Part shown: positions 36,648 through 44,064 of the stretch, piece by piece
How positions within the stretch are numbered: position 1 is the stretch's first letter
How the letters are laid out: each line of letters begins with the position of its first letter
Assembly (NCBI RefSeq): GCF_009818105.1
Contig: NZ_CP046564.1
Span: 1,364,001 to 1,428,000, forward strand
DNA from: Bacillus sp. N1-1
GTDB taxonomy: Bacteria > Bacillota > Bacilli > Bacillales > Guptibacillaceae
Direction: 5' to 3'
DNA length: 64,000 bases
The notes under the pieces: model-generated
The model's database searches: none
The model's input: the letters and a program-made list of their open reading frames with translations, nothing else
What the model was told of the DNA's origin: nothing
Translations under genes and position numbers: made by a program

Positions 36648-37327
36648 TGCGTTTCTAGAGCCATATAGCCCTGACCTACCTTCGTTTGGATAGCATCACC
36701 AAGTTCCATTTCTGCGAGCTTTTTTCTAAGACGATTCACATTAACAGTTAGCGTATTATCACTCACAAAGCGCTGATCGTCCCAGAGACGGTTAATTAGT
36801 TCATCTCGCGTAACGATTTTGTTTTTTCGCTCTATGAGCATAAGGAGAATGATCATTTCATTTTTCGTTAACTCGATCGCATTGTCATCGATCGTTACGC
36901 GGTTTCGCTCTGAATCGATCGTGGCACCATGCCAGGTTTTGAGCGTATTTGTCTCGCTATTGTAATTGTAAACGCGTCTTAAGATCGCCTGAATTTTGGC
37001 GACAAGCACCTCGAAGTGGAAAGGCTTCTGGATAAAATCATCAGCCCCAAGATTCATCGACATCACCATATCGGTAGGATGATCGCGTGAGGAGAGAAAG
37101 ATAATCGGAACATTCGAATGATCCCGGATCATCCGGCACCAGTGAAAGCCGTCAAACTTTGGTAGTTGAATATCGATGATTGTAAGGTCAGGTTTTACGG
37201 TAGAGAATTCTTGCATCACCAGACTGAAGTCGCTAATCCCATATACCTCATAAGACCACTGCTCTAGTCGCTCCTTGATTTCCTGGAAGAGTGACGTATC
37301 ATCTTCAATTAATAGTATTTTAAACAT
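36644..37327 (-). CDS. bceR: BceR-type response regulator (OmpR family)
   Basis: 227 residues from ATG at 37327; an in-frame GTG at 37339 is the alternative. Receiver with IEDD and phospho-acceptor D in LTIIDIQLPKFDG, lysine in DDFIQKPF, and an OmpR/PhoB winged helix (ELTKNEMIILLMLI...NTLTVNVNRLRKKL). Expected to bind the dyad upstream of bceA. Confidence 0.92.
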   Translation of the reverse strand: MFKILLIEDDTSLFQEIKERLEQWSYEVYGISDFSLVMQEFSTVKPDLTIIDIQLPKFDGFHWCRMIRDHSNVPIIFLSSRDHPTDMVMSMNLGADDFIQKPFHFEVLVAKIQAILRRVYNYNSETNTLKTWHGATIDSERNRVTIDDNAIELTKNEMIILLMLIERKNKIVTRDELINRLWDDQRFVSDNTLTVNVNRLRKKLAEMELGDAIQTKVGQGYMALETQ

Positions 37328-37641
37328 CCTGTGCACCACACTTTGCTTCGTTATCTATGTTGATTATAGCAAAAAATGGGAAGATGATGACGGGATGAGT
37401 GCGAAAAGAAAAGAGACTTCAGCTAGAAGAAAGCTTTCCACATCAGGCGATTCAGTAAGAGGGATTTGTCGTGGTTAAAGTTTATGTAAATCGAGAGCTA
37501 AAGAAAAGAATGATGCTGAAAAATCATGAAAGGGGTCAGGTACGTACCTGACCCCCCTCGTGGACATTTGTCTTTTTTTACATAATTCTCCTGTCTTGAT
37601 CAATAATAAGTGAAAACCGGATGAAGCAAGGAGTTGATCCT
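37328..37641. other. Intergenic region with REP palindrome and a doubtful peptide
   Basis: About 310 bases. It holds the palindrome at 37532-37555 with the companion GACATTTGTC, and a 26-residue open frame from GTG 37471 to 37551 (starts VKVYVNRELKKRMMLKNHE) behind GAGGGAT. That frame runs into the palindrome and ends there, so it may be a truncated gene start; not called as a gene. Confidence 0.45.
37532..37573. repeat. REP palindrome P1 with GACATTTGTC companion
   Basis: Perfect 24-bp palindrome, half GGGGTCAGGTAC, followed after eight bases by the dyad GACATTTGTC and a T-tract. The same two-part structure occurs at 56765-56812. Confidence 0.9.
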
Positions 37642-37914
37642 ATGTATGAAATAAACCAGCAAGTGTTACGAGAAGCGCATCAGGCTTGCGGAGAAATAGA
37701 AACCATTCGTCAGCAGTTGTTAGATGCAAGACAACGAGGAGATTTGGATTTAGCTCAACGGTTTGAGCAGGAATTAATTCGAGCGGAGCAAGTTGCGAGA
37801 GAGTGCCAGCGGAAGCTTCAACAATCAACGGCAGGGAGCCTTGAGGGGGAGCAGATTCTTCAGCAGATCACTCATGACATACATACGTGTGGTCAGACTC
37901 TGCGTCAGCAATAA
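37642..37914 (+). CDS. Small coiled-coil protein (90 aa)
   Basis: ATG at 37642 lies eight bases after AAGGAG; an in-frame ATG at 37621 precedes that site. Almost entirely helical, rich in Q, E and R, with heptad-like spacing and cysteines at about 15, 55 and 82. No family recognised; a structural or spore-associated role would be speculation. Confidence 0.65.
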   Translation: MYEINQQVLREAHQACGEIETIRQQLLDARQRGDLDLAQRFEQELIRAEQVARECQRKLQQSTAGSLEGEQILQQITHDIHTCGQTLRQQ

Positions 37915-37932
37915 AATGAAAAAACATAGCAA

Positions 37933-37962
37933 AGCGGCTAACAACTTAATGTCAGCCGCTTC
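37933..37962 (+). terminator. Possible terminator hairpin
   Basis: AAGCGGCT pairs with AGCCGCTT around a 14-base loop. The following sequence (CTGTATTTG) is a poor T-tract. Confidence 0.5.
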
Positions 37963-38028
37963 TGTATTTGCATTTAGATAGTAATTTCTATCTTTTTCAA
38001 CACCAAATGTTTGACCATTCCCCACCTA

Positions 38029-38643
38029 CTACCGCTGCTCTAAATCCTTCGCTGTCTGGCTCATCTGTACATTTTTTTCATCCTTCAATGTGCCAAAAAG
38101 CACATCGACGAAAGGCGTCGAAACCCCATACCAGTAGTTTTCGTTTTTATAATGATGGAGAACGTGCGTTTTCTTGATCCACTGTGCAAATCTTGTTTTT
38201 GGCTTAAATGGTCGATGCGCAATGTAATGCTTCCATTCGTAGACGAAGAACATAGCCAGCAATCCAGTACTAAAACTAAGTGTGAAGAGAAGAGATCCGG
38301 ATGCCCAATAGAAAATCAAGCAAAGAAGCAAGAGGTTCGGAAAGCTGTACCAGATCGGTAGAAACAATAGTTTCAAATCATTCGGCATTTTATGATGGTC
38401 ATAGTGCAACCGTTTAATGAGTTTCAAAAGATACGGATTCTTAGGTGTTTTAATGTGAAATAAAAAGCGGTGGGTGAGGTATTCGCTAAACATGTAGCTG
38501 ACAATCCCGATGACGATAAACACTGGGACAAGGGGAGAGAGCGTCGTTGTCAGTAAGAAGCCAAGAACGATAAGAAATACACCAAACATGATTAAAATAT
38601 CAAGATGGAAGAAAAAATCACGATACAATCCTTTCGCTTTCAC
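38029..38643 (-). CDS. Fatty acid hydroxylase/sterol desaturase-family membrane enzyme
   Basis: 204 residues from GTG, one base after the stop of the FadR-like gene. Four or so membrane helices and the histidine clusters of the non-haem di-iron hydroxylases: HRFLFH, HYDHH, HYIAH and HVLHHYKNE. Such enzymes hydroxylate or desaturate lipid chains. Being in one operon with a FadR-like acyl-CoA regulator supports a role in fatty-acid or lipid modification; the substrate is not known. Confidence 0.88.
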   Translation of the reverse strand: MKAKGLYRDFFFHLDILIMFGVFLIVLGFLLTTTLSPLVPVFIVIGIVSYMFSEYLTHRFLFHIKTPKNPYLLKLIKRLHYDHHKMPNDLKLLFLPIWYSFPNLLLLCLIFYWASGSLLFTLSFSTGLLAMFFVYEWKHYIAHRPFKPKTRFAQWIKKTHVLHHYKNENYWYGVSTPFVDVLFGTLKDEKNVQMSQTAKDLEQR

Positions 38644-38644
38644 A

Positions 38645-39331
38645 CTACACGCCCCCGTTCATTTTCGTTTTCCAAAGCTCCAAACTGGTTGCCATCATTT
38701 GCTTCGTCAGTGATTCAGCGTGATCAAGATCTCCTTTTAACGTCGCTTCGAGAAATTGTTCATAATACGCTTTTGATGCTCGACGATGAGAAGGTTCTAG
38801 AAAGTATTTCTCAGCCATTTTGCCATAGATGTCTTCGAAACTATTCAAGATTAGAAGAAAGACCGGATTAGGGGATAGTTCGGCAATGCTTTTCTGTAGC
38901 TTCCAATCAAAATCAGCATATGATTTAGGATCGTCTGTTAGCTCTTGAAGTGGGATGAAAAGTGAAATGATTTGGAGACTGTGATGAAGAAGAGAATCTC
39001 GGACATAAGCAGGTGTTAACGTAATACGAAGCTCCAGCATGTAAACAATAAACTCATCAGGAATGTCATCGTGCTGCTGAAGGATATTCACGATGGTCAT
39101 TAAATTTCCATGCTTCCAATAATCATTAACAATCGCTGGCGCTCCTTTACGAATCGTAATCCACCCGTCTCGTTCCAGGCGCTGCAAGGCTTCGCGGATG
39201 GTAGGTCGGCCGACTTGATAGTGAGTAGCGAGTTCTCGTTCCGGAGGGAGCGAGTCATTTGTAGCCCATTCTTGTTCTAAAATAGAACGGATGAGCTTTT
39301 TTTTAATCTTTTCGGATGATCGTTCTTTCAA
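38645..39331 (-). CDS. FadR-like GntR-family regulator with FadR_C domain
   Basis: 228 residues from TTG at 39331, eight to nine bases after GAGGTGA; a GTG at 39343 inside that site is the alternative. GntR winged helix (LPPERELATHYQVGRPTIREALQRL) followed by an all-helical effector domain whose DGWITI...PAIVNDYWKHGNLMTI and NPVFLLILNSFEDIYGKMAEKYF stretches resemble Escherichia coli FadR, the acyl-CoA-sensing regulator, rather than Bacillus TetR-type FadR. Two TGGT-N3-ACCA operators precede it, so autoregulation is likely. Confidence 0.85.
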   Translation of the reverse strand: MKERSSEKIKKKLIRSILEQEWATNDSLPPERELATHYQVGRPTIREALQRLERDGWITIRKGAPAIVNDYWKHGNLMTIVNILQQHDDIPDEFIVYMLELRITLTPAYVRDSLLHHSLQIISLFIPLQELTDDPKSYADFDWKLQKSIAELSPNPVFLLILNSFEDIYGKMAEKYFLEPSHRRASKAYYEQFLEATLKGDLDHAESLTKQMMATSLELWKTKMNGGV

Positions 39332-39350
39332 AGAGCGGTTCACCTCAGTT

Positions 39351-39388
39351 CTGGTAAGACCAGATTTATTATTGGTAATACCATTATA
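39351..39388 (-). promoter_or_regulatory. Two FadR-like operators over the promoter
   Basis: CTGGTAAGACCAG at 39351-39363 matches the enterobacterial FadR core TGGT-NN-GACCA, and TTGGTAATACCAT lies at 39372-39384. Their centres are 21 bases apart, two helical turns. A minus-strand TATAAT at 39388-39383 overlaps the second box, so binding would block transcription. Confidence 0.72.
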
Positions 39389-39456
39389 ATATGAGGTGAA
39401 TTAATTATGTGTTTGATGTTTGAAAATTCTTTCTTTTTTTATTTTGGAAATTAAAA

Positions 39457-39485
39457 AGCTCAACGAAGGAGATCTTCGATGAGCT
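39457..39485 (-). terminator. Terminator of the YwqHI-like pair
   Basis: On the minus strand AGCTCA-T-CGAAG pairs with CTTCG-T-TGAGCT (one T/T mismatch), followed by five Ts. Confidence 0.85.
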
Positions 39486-39536
39486 AATAGAAAATGATAA
39501 ACCGATTGGGCACCTAACGTTTTCATTATAGCGTTC

Positions 39537-39815
39537 CTAACGTAATTGAATAGAAGTAGAGAGCTGTTGATCCGCATTCTCCAATTGTTGAACCGATTCA
39601 CATACGGTCTGGTTGTTCAAGGTAAGGATTTCTTTGTAGGCGTTTCCGACTTCCGTTAGCATATGGTTTATCTCATTTAATCGATTTACGACATCCAGCG
39701 TATTTCCTTCTCCGGTGTTCTTTGGTAGCTCTGCGTTAAAAGCGCTTAGCCTTTTCTCGATTTGGCTGATCGATTGCTCGACTTCACTAAACTTTATTAG
39801 CATTTCGTTACTCAC
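39537..39815 (-). CDS. YwqI-like (DUF5344) protein
   Basis: 92 residues from GTG behind AAAGGAG, overlapping the preceding gene by four bases. Helical, WXG100-like in size, opening with a KFSEVEQSISQIEKRL segment as in DUF5344. In Bacillus subtilis ywqH-ywqI precede the LXG toxin gene ywqJ, and such small partners help deliver LXG toxins through the type VII secretion system. Here a terminator and unrelated genes follow, with no toxin. Confidence 0.78.
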   Translation of the reverse strand: MSNEMLIKFSEVEQSISQIEKRLSAFNAELPKNTGEGNTLDVVNRLNEINHMLTEVGNAYKEILTLNNQTVCESVQQLENADQQLSTSIQLR

Positions 39816-40180
39816 TTCGCATTTCTCCTTTCTCTCGCTTCTTCTTCTAATCGATGTATTTCCTGGGTTATGTTTAATTCAAGTGCTTGAATTTCACGAC
39901 GAAGGTGATCTGCTTTATTTTCCATTGTATTTAGTGCGGAATTTACTTGGTTAATTGATAGATCCAGATAAGCCATTTTCATATCTTCGCGTATATTTTG
40001 GAATGAGTTTGCTAATTCCCCGGCCCACGTAGTAGGAGTTAGCTCAGGCTGATCAACAAGCTGTTTATTTTGAATGAATTCACTTTGTAAGCCATCTAGT
40101 TTTGTTAAACTAGCTTGAAGACGGATGAGTTGAGCTCGCTTTTCAGCTATTTCTGATTGTAAATATGATAAATAGGACAT
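39812..40180 (-). CDS. YwqH-like (DUF5082) protein
   Basis: 122 residues; ATG at 40180 follows AAAGGGGAT, an upstream in-frame start at 40225 is rejected. Helical coiled coil with the DUF5082 pattern (YLQSEIAEKRAQLIRLQASL; W-x-G in TTWAGELANSF; INQVNSALNTMENKADHLRREI, cited in part). First gene of the orphan pair; likely a type VII secretion accessory by homology. Confidence 0.8.
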   Translation of the reverse strand: MSYLSYLQSEIAEKRAQLIRLQASLTKLDGLQSEFIQNKQLVDQPELTPTTWAGELANSFQNIREDMKMAYLDLSINQVNSALNTMENKADHLRREIQALELNITQEIHRLEEEARERRNAK

Positions 40181-40601
40181 TTGCGCTATCCCCTTTGTAA
40201 TGTTAATTAGAAAAATCATACTCAAGCAGTAGTATATGGTATCAAATGGAAGCGTTCTGGTAAATAGGTTGTTCTACCTGTTCGTGAGACTGACGTACGG
40301 GGTATTTGTACCTATACCCAGATTCTGTAGGATTTTAACCATATTATTGTAAAAATGGTAATGTGATTAAATGAAGAGATTCTTGATCTAATAAAAGTTA
40401 CGAGTCTTCCAATAGAAAGGTTTCATTTTACTAAACGTCAAAAGATTACTATAGTTCCTAACCGGGAACGTGGTAGATAAGCGCGGTACCCTTTTTAGAA
40501 ATGAATGTTCATACTTTTGCCATAACATAAACGAGATTGGCACTGTTATAATTAGGATAGAAGTCATGAATCAGTTCACCTAGAAAAGGAAAGAAGGAAA
40601 A
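40181..40601. other. Divergent intergenic region with an extended -10 promoter
   Basis: About 420 bases without a gene. Seen in it: a small hairpin GGGTAT-N8-ATACCC near 40298-40317, and at 40544-40552 TGTTATAAT, an extended -10 for the gene at 40602. No convincing ribosome binding sites with open frames were found. Confidence 0.55.
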
Positions 40602-40871
40602 ATGATGAGCACAGAATCTGAATCTAAACTATTGTTTTCATTGAGCATTGTGCAGTTTATCCTATCTGCGTTAATACTTTTACTTCCGATTATGTATCTG
40701 ATTACTCCTGAAGAGGAGAATTTGCTATTATACGGTATTATGGGATTTGGTGTGATTAATTTACTTGCTGGCATTTCCAACCGGATCAAAGGTCAGCAAC
40801 GATCTGGTATGTTTTATTCTATTGCTGGCGTTGTGCTGTTTGCGATTGGTGTTAGTTTGATGTTGTTTTAA
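40602..40871 (+). CDS. Small three-helix membrane protein
   Basis: 89 residues, ATG at 40602 (or 40605) after GAAGGAAAA. Three membrane helices (about 10-32, 42-60, 70-88). No family recognised. Own promoter and terminator, so a single-gene unit. Confidence 0.72.
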   Translation: MMSTESESKLLFSLSIVQFILSALILLLPIMYLITPEEENLLLYGIMGFGVINLLAGISNRIKGQQRSGMFYSIAGVVLFAIGVSLMLF

Positions 40872-40893
40872 TTTAATGGATTCCAATAATAGA

Positions 40894-40928
40894 CAGACCT
40901 ATTCTCATAAGAGAGTAGGTCTGTTTTT
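40894..40928. terminator. Bidirectional terminator
   Basis: CAGACCTATTCTC pairs with GAGAGTAGGTCTG (one G-U) around ATAA, followed by five Ts; shared with the convergent lipoprotein gene. Confidence 0.9.
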
Positions 40929-40937
40929 ACGTTTCCT

Positions 40938-41879
40938 CTATATTTCCTCACTTAGCGTATAATTCACTCTCGCCATCATGTTGAGCGTTTCTTTTCTCAC
41001 TTCAAAGTAGAGTTGTTCAAATTCAGCACGATTTGTTTTCGGATCCTCAAATTGCCCGAGCTGTCCCCACATTGCTTGAACAGCTTGCATGTTTTCAAAA
41101 AGCTGAAGGTCCATTGCCGTTTGAGGGGCTGGAGGGAGGAGCGTTGGTGAGCCAAGACTCTCTAATTCTTCTAAAAGGATTGGGAGTGCTTCATGATCGT
41201 AAGCCTGAGTTTGGACAATATAATCGAGATCACTAAGTGTTGGAGCGATGAGGTACGTCATCTTAGTGATGCCTCTTTCTAAATTCGTAGCTTCTTCATA
41301 AGTGCGGTAAGTTAATTCTTGACCTTGAAGTTGAGCTGGTATGGCATCAAGAATCAACTGATACGCTTGATCAACCTGATCCTGATCAGAAAGTTCGTAG
41401 GCTTCTTCTTCTACTATTCCGACAAACGCATCTCCATAATTTGTGATGTTGCGAATGTTTTCATTTTCTCCGCTTACAATGGTGCGAATTGGTTTCTTAT
41501 CTAAAGGGAAATAAATGCGGCCATTCTCATCCATGTATTCATCGACAATTTCTTTTTGAGTATGTTCGTACTCGATATTTCCGTCTTCTCCGTACGGTGT
41601 TTCAATCGAGACGGTAGGAATTCGTAGGAACTTCTTTTCAGTATCCGTTAGGCTATTAGGTGATGAAGGTGAATCTGGGGTGGGCGTAGCTGAATTAGTT
41701 GAGGGAGTATCCTTTTTGTTTTTCTTAACTGAGGACGATTTTTCTGATGTGTTGGTATCGCTAGCAGCTGTTTCTTCAGTAGTAGCGGCTTCTGCTTCTT
41801 CATTTTGAGTCGCATTTTGGTTGTTATTACAGGCAGCTAATAATCCACTAGCAAGTAGGATAAGTAGGTACTTTTTCAT
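40938..41879 (-). CDS. Lipoprotein of unknown function (313 aa)
   Basis: ATG behind GAGGTTAG. Lipobox LLAAC (C17), then an about 65-residue disordered linker rich in E, T, S, N and P, and a globular domain from about 83 (FLRIPTVSIETPYGEDGNIEYEH) to the end. Surface-anchored. No family recognised. Confidence 0.75.
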   Translation of the reverse strand: MKKYLLILLASGLLAACNNNQNATQNEEAEAATTEETAASDTNTSEKSSSVKKNKKDTPSTNSATPTPDSPSSPNSLTDTEKKFLRIPTVSIETPYGEDGNIEYEHTQKEIVDEYMDENGRIYFPLDKKPIRTIVSGENENIRNITNYGDAFVGIVEEEAYELSDQDQVDQAYQLILDAIPAQLQGQELTYRTYEEATNLERGITKMTYLIAPTLSDLDYIVQTQAYDHEALPILLEELESLGSPTLLPPAPQTAMDLQLFENMQAVQAMWGQLGQFEDPKTNRAEFEQLYFEVRKETLNMMARVNYTLSEEI

Positions 41880-41956
41880 TCGACTAACCTCACATTCGAT
41901 TTTGTGGTATTTCCTTTAATACCCATATAATCCAATGCTAAACAACTGGGGAGCGG

Positions 41957-41995
41957 TTCGACAGGAAGTTACATAAATCGGGTGGTGACAGGCAC
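41957..41995 (+). repeat. REP-like 40-bp element, copy 4
   Basis: TTCGACAGGAAGTTACATAA then ATCGGGTGGTGACAGGCACC; the AT-rich middle is the most diverged among the copies. Confidence 0.8.
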
Positions 41996-42135
41996 CGCAA
42001 GGTCTTCCTGGGTCTTATCTACTAAAAAAAGTATTTGAATATTTCGGAACATTCATTATAATCAAGATAAAGGTGGAAATATTTACAAGGTGACGGAGGA
42101 CGTGGTGAAAAGTCATCTTGATGATCGCGAGAGGA

Positions 42136-42257
42136 GGTGATGTAGAAAGTGAATAGCATACATAAAAGCCCCAGAATGTTTTGTCTTGGTGGACACATTC
42201 TGGGGCAGTTGTTGGCGTCCAAACCAACAATAGTACAAGTATACCTTTTTCTTGTAC
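42136..42257 (+). ncRNA. Candidate structured RNA: three consecutive hairpins
   Basis: A strong AGGAGGTGATG (42133-42143) is followed by three stem-loops: GCCCCAGAATGT with its complement (42168-42206, 12-bp stem), TTGTTGG/CCAACAA (42209-42230), and GTACAAG/CTTGTAC (42233-42257, T-rich loop). An open frame from GTG 42149 runs through them but looks non-protein. It could be the leader of the ComK-like gene or the relic of a type I toxin-antitoxin locus, whose toxin genes often carry this GGAGGTGATGTAG leader. Confidence 0.45.
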
Positions 42258-42348
42258 AAAGGGAAACCGCAACGGAATTAGGAAGTGCTCCATTACCAAT
42301 TGAAAACAGAAGGGAAAAGCAAACATGGTCAATATCGAGGCAGGAATC

Positions 42349-42807
42349 ATGAATGACTATGAAATTAGTAAATCAACTCGGGCGATTGAAGTGGCGAAAG
42401 AAGTTGGATTTAGTTCGAGAATTTATGATCGAAGCGGGATCTATTTATCAGAAACAACGCCAGTCGATTTAATTAGGCAGGCTTGTCTTGAAGCAGGCGT
42501 CACGTATGAAGGACGAAGAAAAGCGGTTATCTATCATTTAAAGTACGAACAGCAGACGCCGATTATTGTTTCGAATTGGAATGCGATTTCGGCCTTTCCG
42601 ACTGAATCACCCGAAAGCATTGATTGCTGCTGGGTATTTTATCAGCACGTTCGAGATACGTATGCGATTACGAAAAATACAACGAAGATCTTGTTTCAGG
42701 ATGGCTTTGAATTAACGGTGCCGGTTTCGAAAGGCAGACTACAAAAACAAATGGAGCGCACGGGGCGCTGGGTTAGTCATTATTCGAATAATCCGGTTTA
42801 TTGTTGA
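42349..42807 (+). CDS. ComK-family competence transcription factor, C-terminally short
   Basis: 152 residues from ATG at 42349 (GAGGCAGGA upstream; ATG at 42325 is the alternative). The core EAGVTYEGRRKAVIYHLKYE, TPIIVSNWNAISAFPT, WVFYQHVRDTYAI and ERTGRWVSHY aligns with Bacillus subtilis ComK (SYAGRKAGTYEV, PPIMVDPSNQIFLFPT, TAWLRTKF). The protein stops about 40 residues before the ComK C-terminus, a region involved in activity and MecA control, so it may be a ComK2-like variant. Confidence 0.8.
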   Translation: MNDYEISKSTRAIEVAKEVGFSSRIYDRSGIYLSETTPVDLIRQACLEAGVTYEGRRKAVIYHLKYEQQTPIIVSNWNAISAFPTESPESIDCCWVFYQHVRDTYAITKNTTKILFQDGFELTVPVSKGRLQKQMERTGRWVSHYSNNPVYC

Positions 42808-42817
42808 GATGGGCGAG

Positions 42818-42839
42818 GGGTCAAGCACGTGCTTGACCC
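42818..42839. repeat. REP palindrome P2
   Basis: Perfect 22-bp palindrome, half GGGTCAAGCAC, 10 bases after the ComK-like stop and followed by TTATTTTC; probably works as its terminator. Confidence 0.88.
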
Positions 42840-42893
42840 TTATTTTCTGTTAAACTATAGAATAATAGGTTGTTATTGGAAGGTGGAGGAAGA

Positions 42894-43979
42894 ATGGGTA
42901 AACCCATAGTTTCTGACAATGAGGCATTAGCGTATTTAAGAATGACAACTCCAAAGGAAAATCAAAATTCTATCTTTTTCATGGTTTTATTTTTTGTAGA
43001 TATTATTGGATTCTTTCCTTATTTGGTAGGCCCATTCTCTCTAACATTCTTTCTAGCTGCGCTCTTGCCTGGAATGGCCATTAACGTATGGATGCTAGTT
43101 TATGTCCTGACTCCTTATAAACTAGAAGGTTCCTATGATCTATTATTAGGGTGTCTATCCATTGTTTGTAGCTATTTGTATTGGCTAGGTATTGAAAAAT
43201 TTATTTATGTGAATTTAGGTGCTGAAGGGAATTCTTTCTTTTGGATTGGGTTGTTTATTTTAATCTTTCTTACCACTTTCTTTTATTTCTTTACACGTTA
43301 TTATGTGAAGAAAGGTAAATATAAGCGTAAGCGAACGGATCGGCAGCACTTGAGTGGGTTTGAAATTGTCATATCCGCAGCCATTGTCATTGGCATGCCT
43401 CAGCTTTTGGATTCCATGAGTTTTTTTAAAGTACAAAATGCTTATCTACTTATCGTTCTATTAGGGTTCATGTCTATTATTACTTTGTTCTTGATTGGAA
43501 GTTTCCATAAGTATCATTTTATCAAAAACAATCAGGACCTCGTTAGGAAGGCTTTCACTAACTATCAGGTATTGAAGAAAGAGAGAAAGGCAGTAAAGGA
43601 AGACTATAGTGTTGCGGTTATAAAAGAAGGCAATTTAACCCACGAGGAGATGAAGGTTTTAACAGATGAATTAGGAGAATTCTCAAATGTTTCTTCAGTT
43701 AAAAAGGTAACTTCCTTGAAATTAGATCAGGAAGATTTTCATAACGAAGAAAATTGTAAACCTTTTTGTCTTGTTGTAATGAATGTAGAGCAGGGGCAGA
43801 TTGATAAAGAAATAAAGAAGATGGTCAGAATAAAGCGTTGGAAGTATTTCTTTATAGGAATCCCTGAGGAAGAGTATGAAAAAGTGGAAGATCGCGTTCT
43901 CTTTGATCCGAGAAACGCAGTCTTTCAATCAGGAGATATAGCCGATGTGAGAGGTTTTTTATTGAATGAAATGAGATAG
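42894..43979 (+). CDS. Polytopic membrane protein with cytoplasmic tail (361 aa)
   Basis: ATG at 42894 follows GGTGGAGGAAG; an in-frame start at 42870 is rejected. Six hydrophobic helices within about 27-210, then a soluble C-terminal 150 residues of mixed alpha/beta character (KEDYSVAVIKEGNLTHEEMK ... FCLVVMNVEQGQ). No family recognised and no partner genes. Confidence 0.72.
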   Translation: MGKPIVSDNEALAYLRMTTPKENQNSIFFMVLFFVDIIGFFPYLVGPFSLTFFLAALLPGMAINVWMLVYVLTPYKLEGSYDLLLGCLSIVCSYLYWLGIEKFIYVNLGAEGNSFFWIGLFILIFLTTFFYFFTRYYVKKGKYKRKRTDRQHLSGFEIVISAAIVIGMPQLLDSMSFFKVQNAYLLIVLLGFMSIITLFLIGSFHKYHFIKNNQDLVRKAFTNYQVLKKERKAVKEDYSVAVIKEGNLTHEEMKVLTDELGEFSNVSSVKKVTSLKLDQEDFHNEENCKPFCLVVMNVEQGQIDKEIKKMVRIKRWKYFFIGIPEEEYEKVEDRVLFDPRNAVFQSGDIADVRGFLLNEMR

Positions 43980-43990
43980 GAGCATGGAGA

Positions 43991-44014
43991 GGGGTCAGGT
44001 ACGTGTCAGACCCC
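43991..44014. repeat. REP palindrome P3 (imperfect)
   Basis: GGGGTCAGGTACGTGTCAGA followed by CCCC: a degraded copy. It lies inside an open frame that would extend the next gene upstream, which is why that longer start is rejected. Confidence 0.8.
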
Positions 44015-44064
44015 ATGATCTCGCGGCTTTTTATTGTTTTTTAGCTAGAATAGGAGGCAACCAA

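Noticed and set aside
42149..42352. 67-codon frame from GTG 42149 behind a strong ribosome site
   Set aside because: It runs through three hairpins, has no recognisable protein character and overlaps the ComK-like start; treated as candidate RNA instead.
43984..44064. Longer start of the DUF2785-like gene from ATG 43984
   Set aside because: It would translate REP palindrome P3 and lacks a ribosome site; TTG 44065 has TAGGAGG at the right distance.
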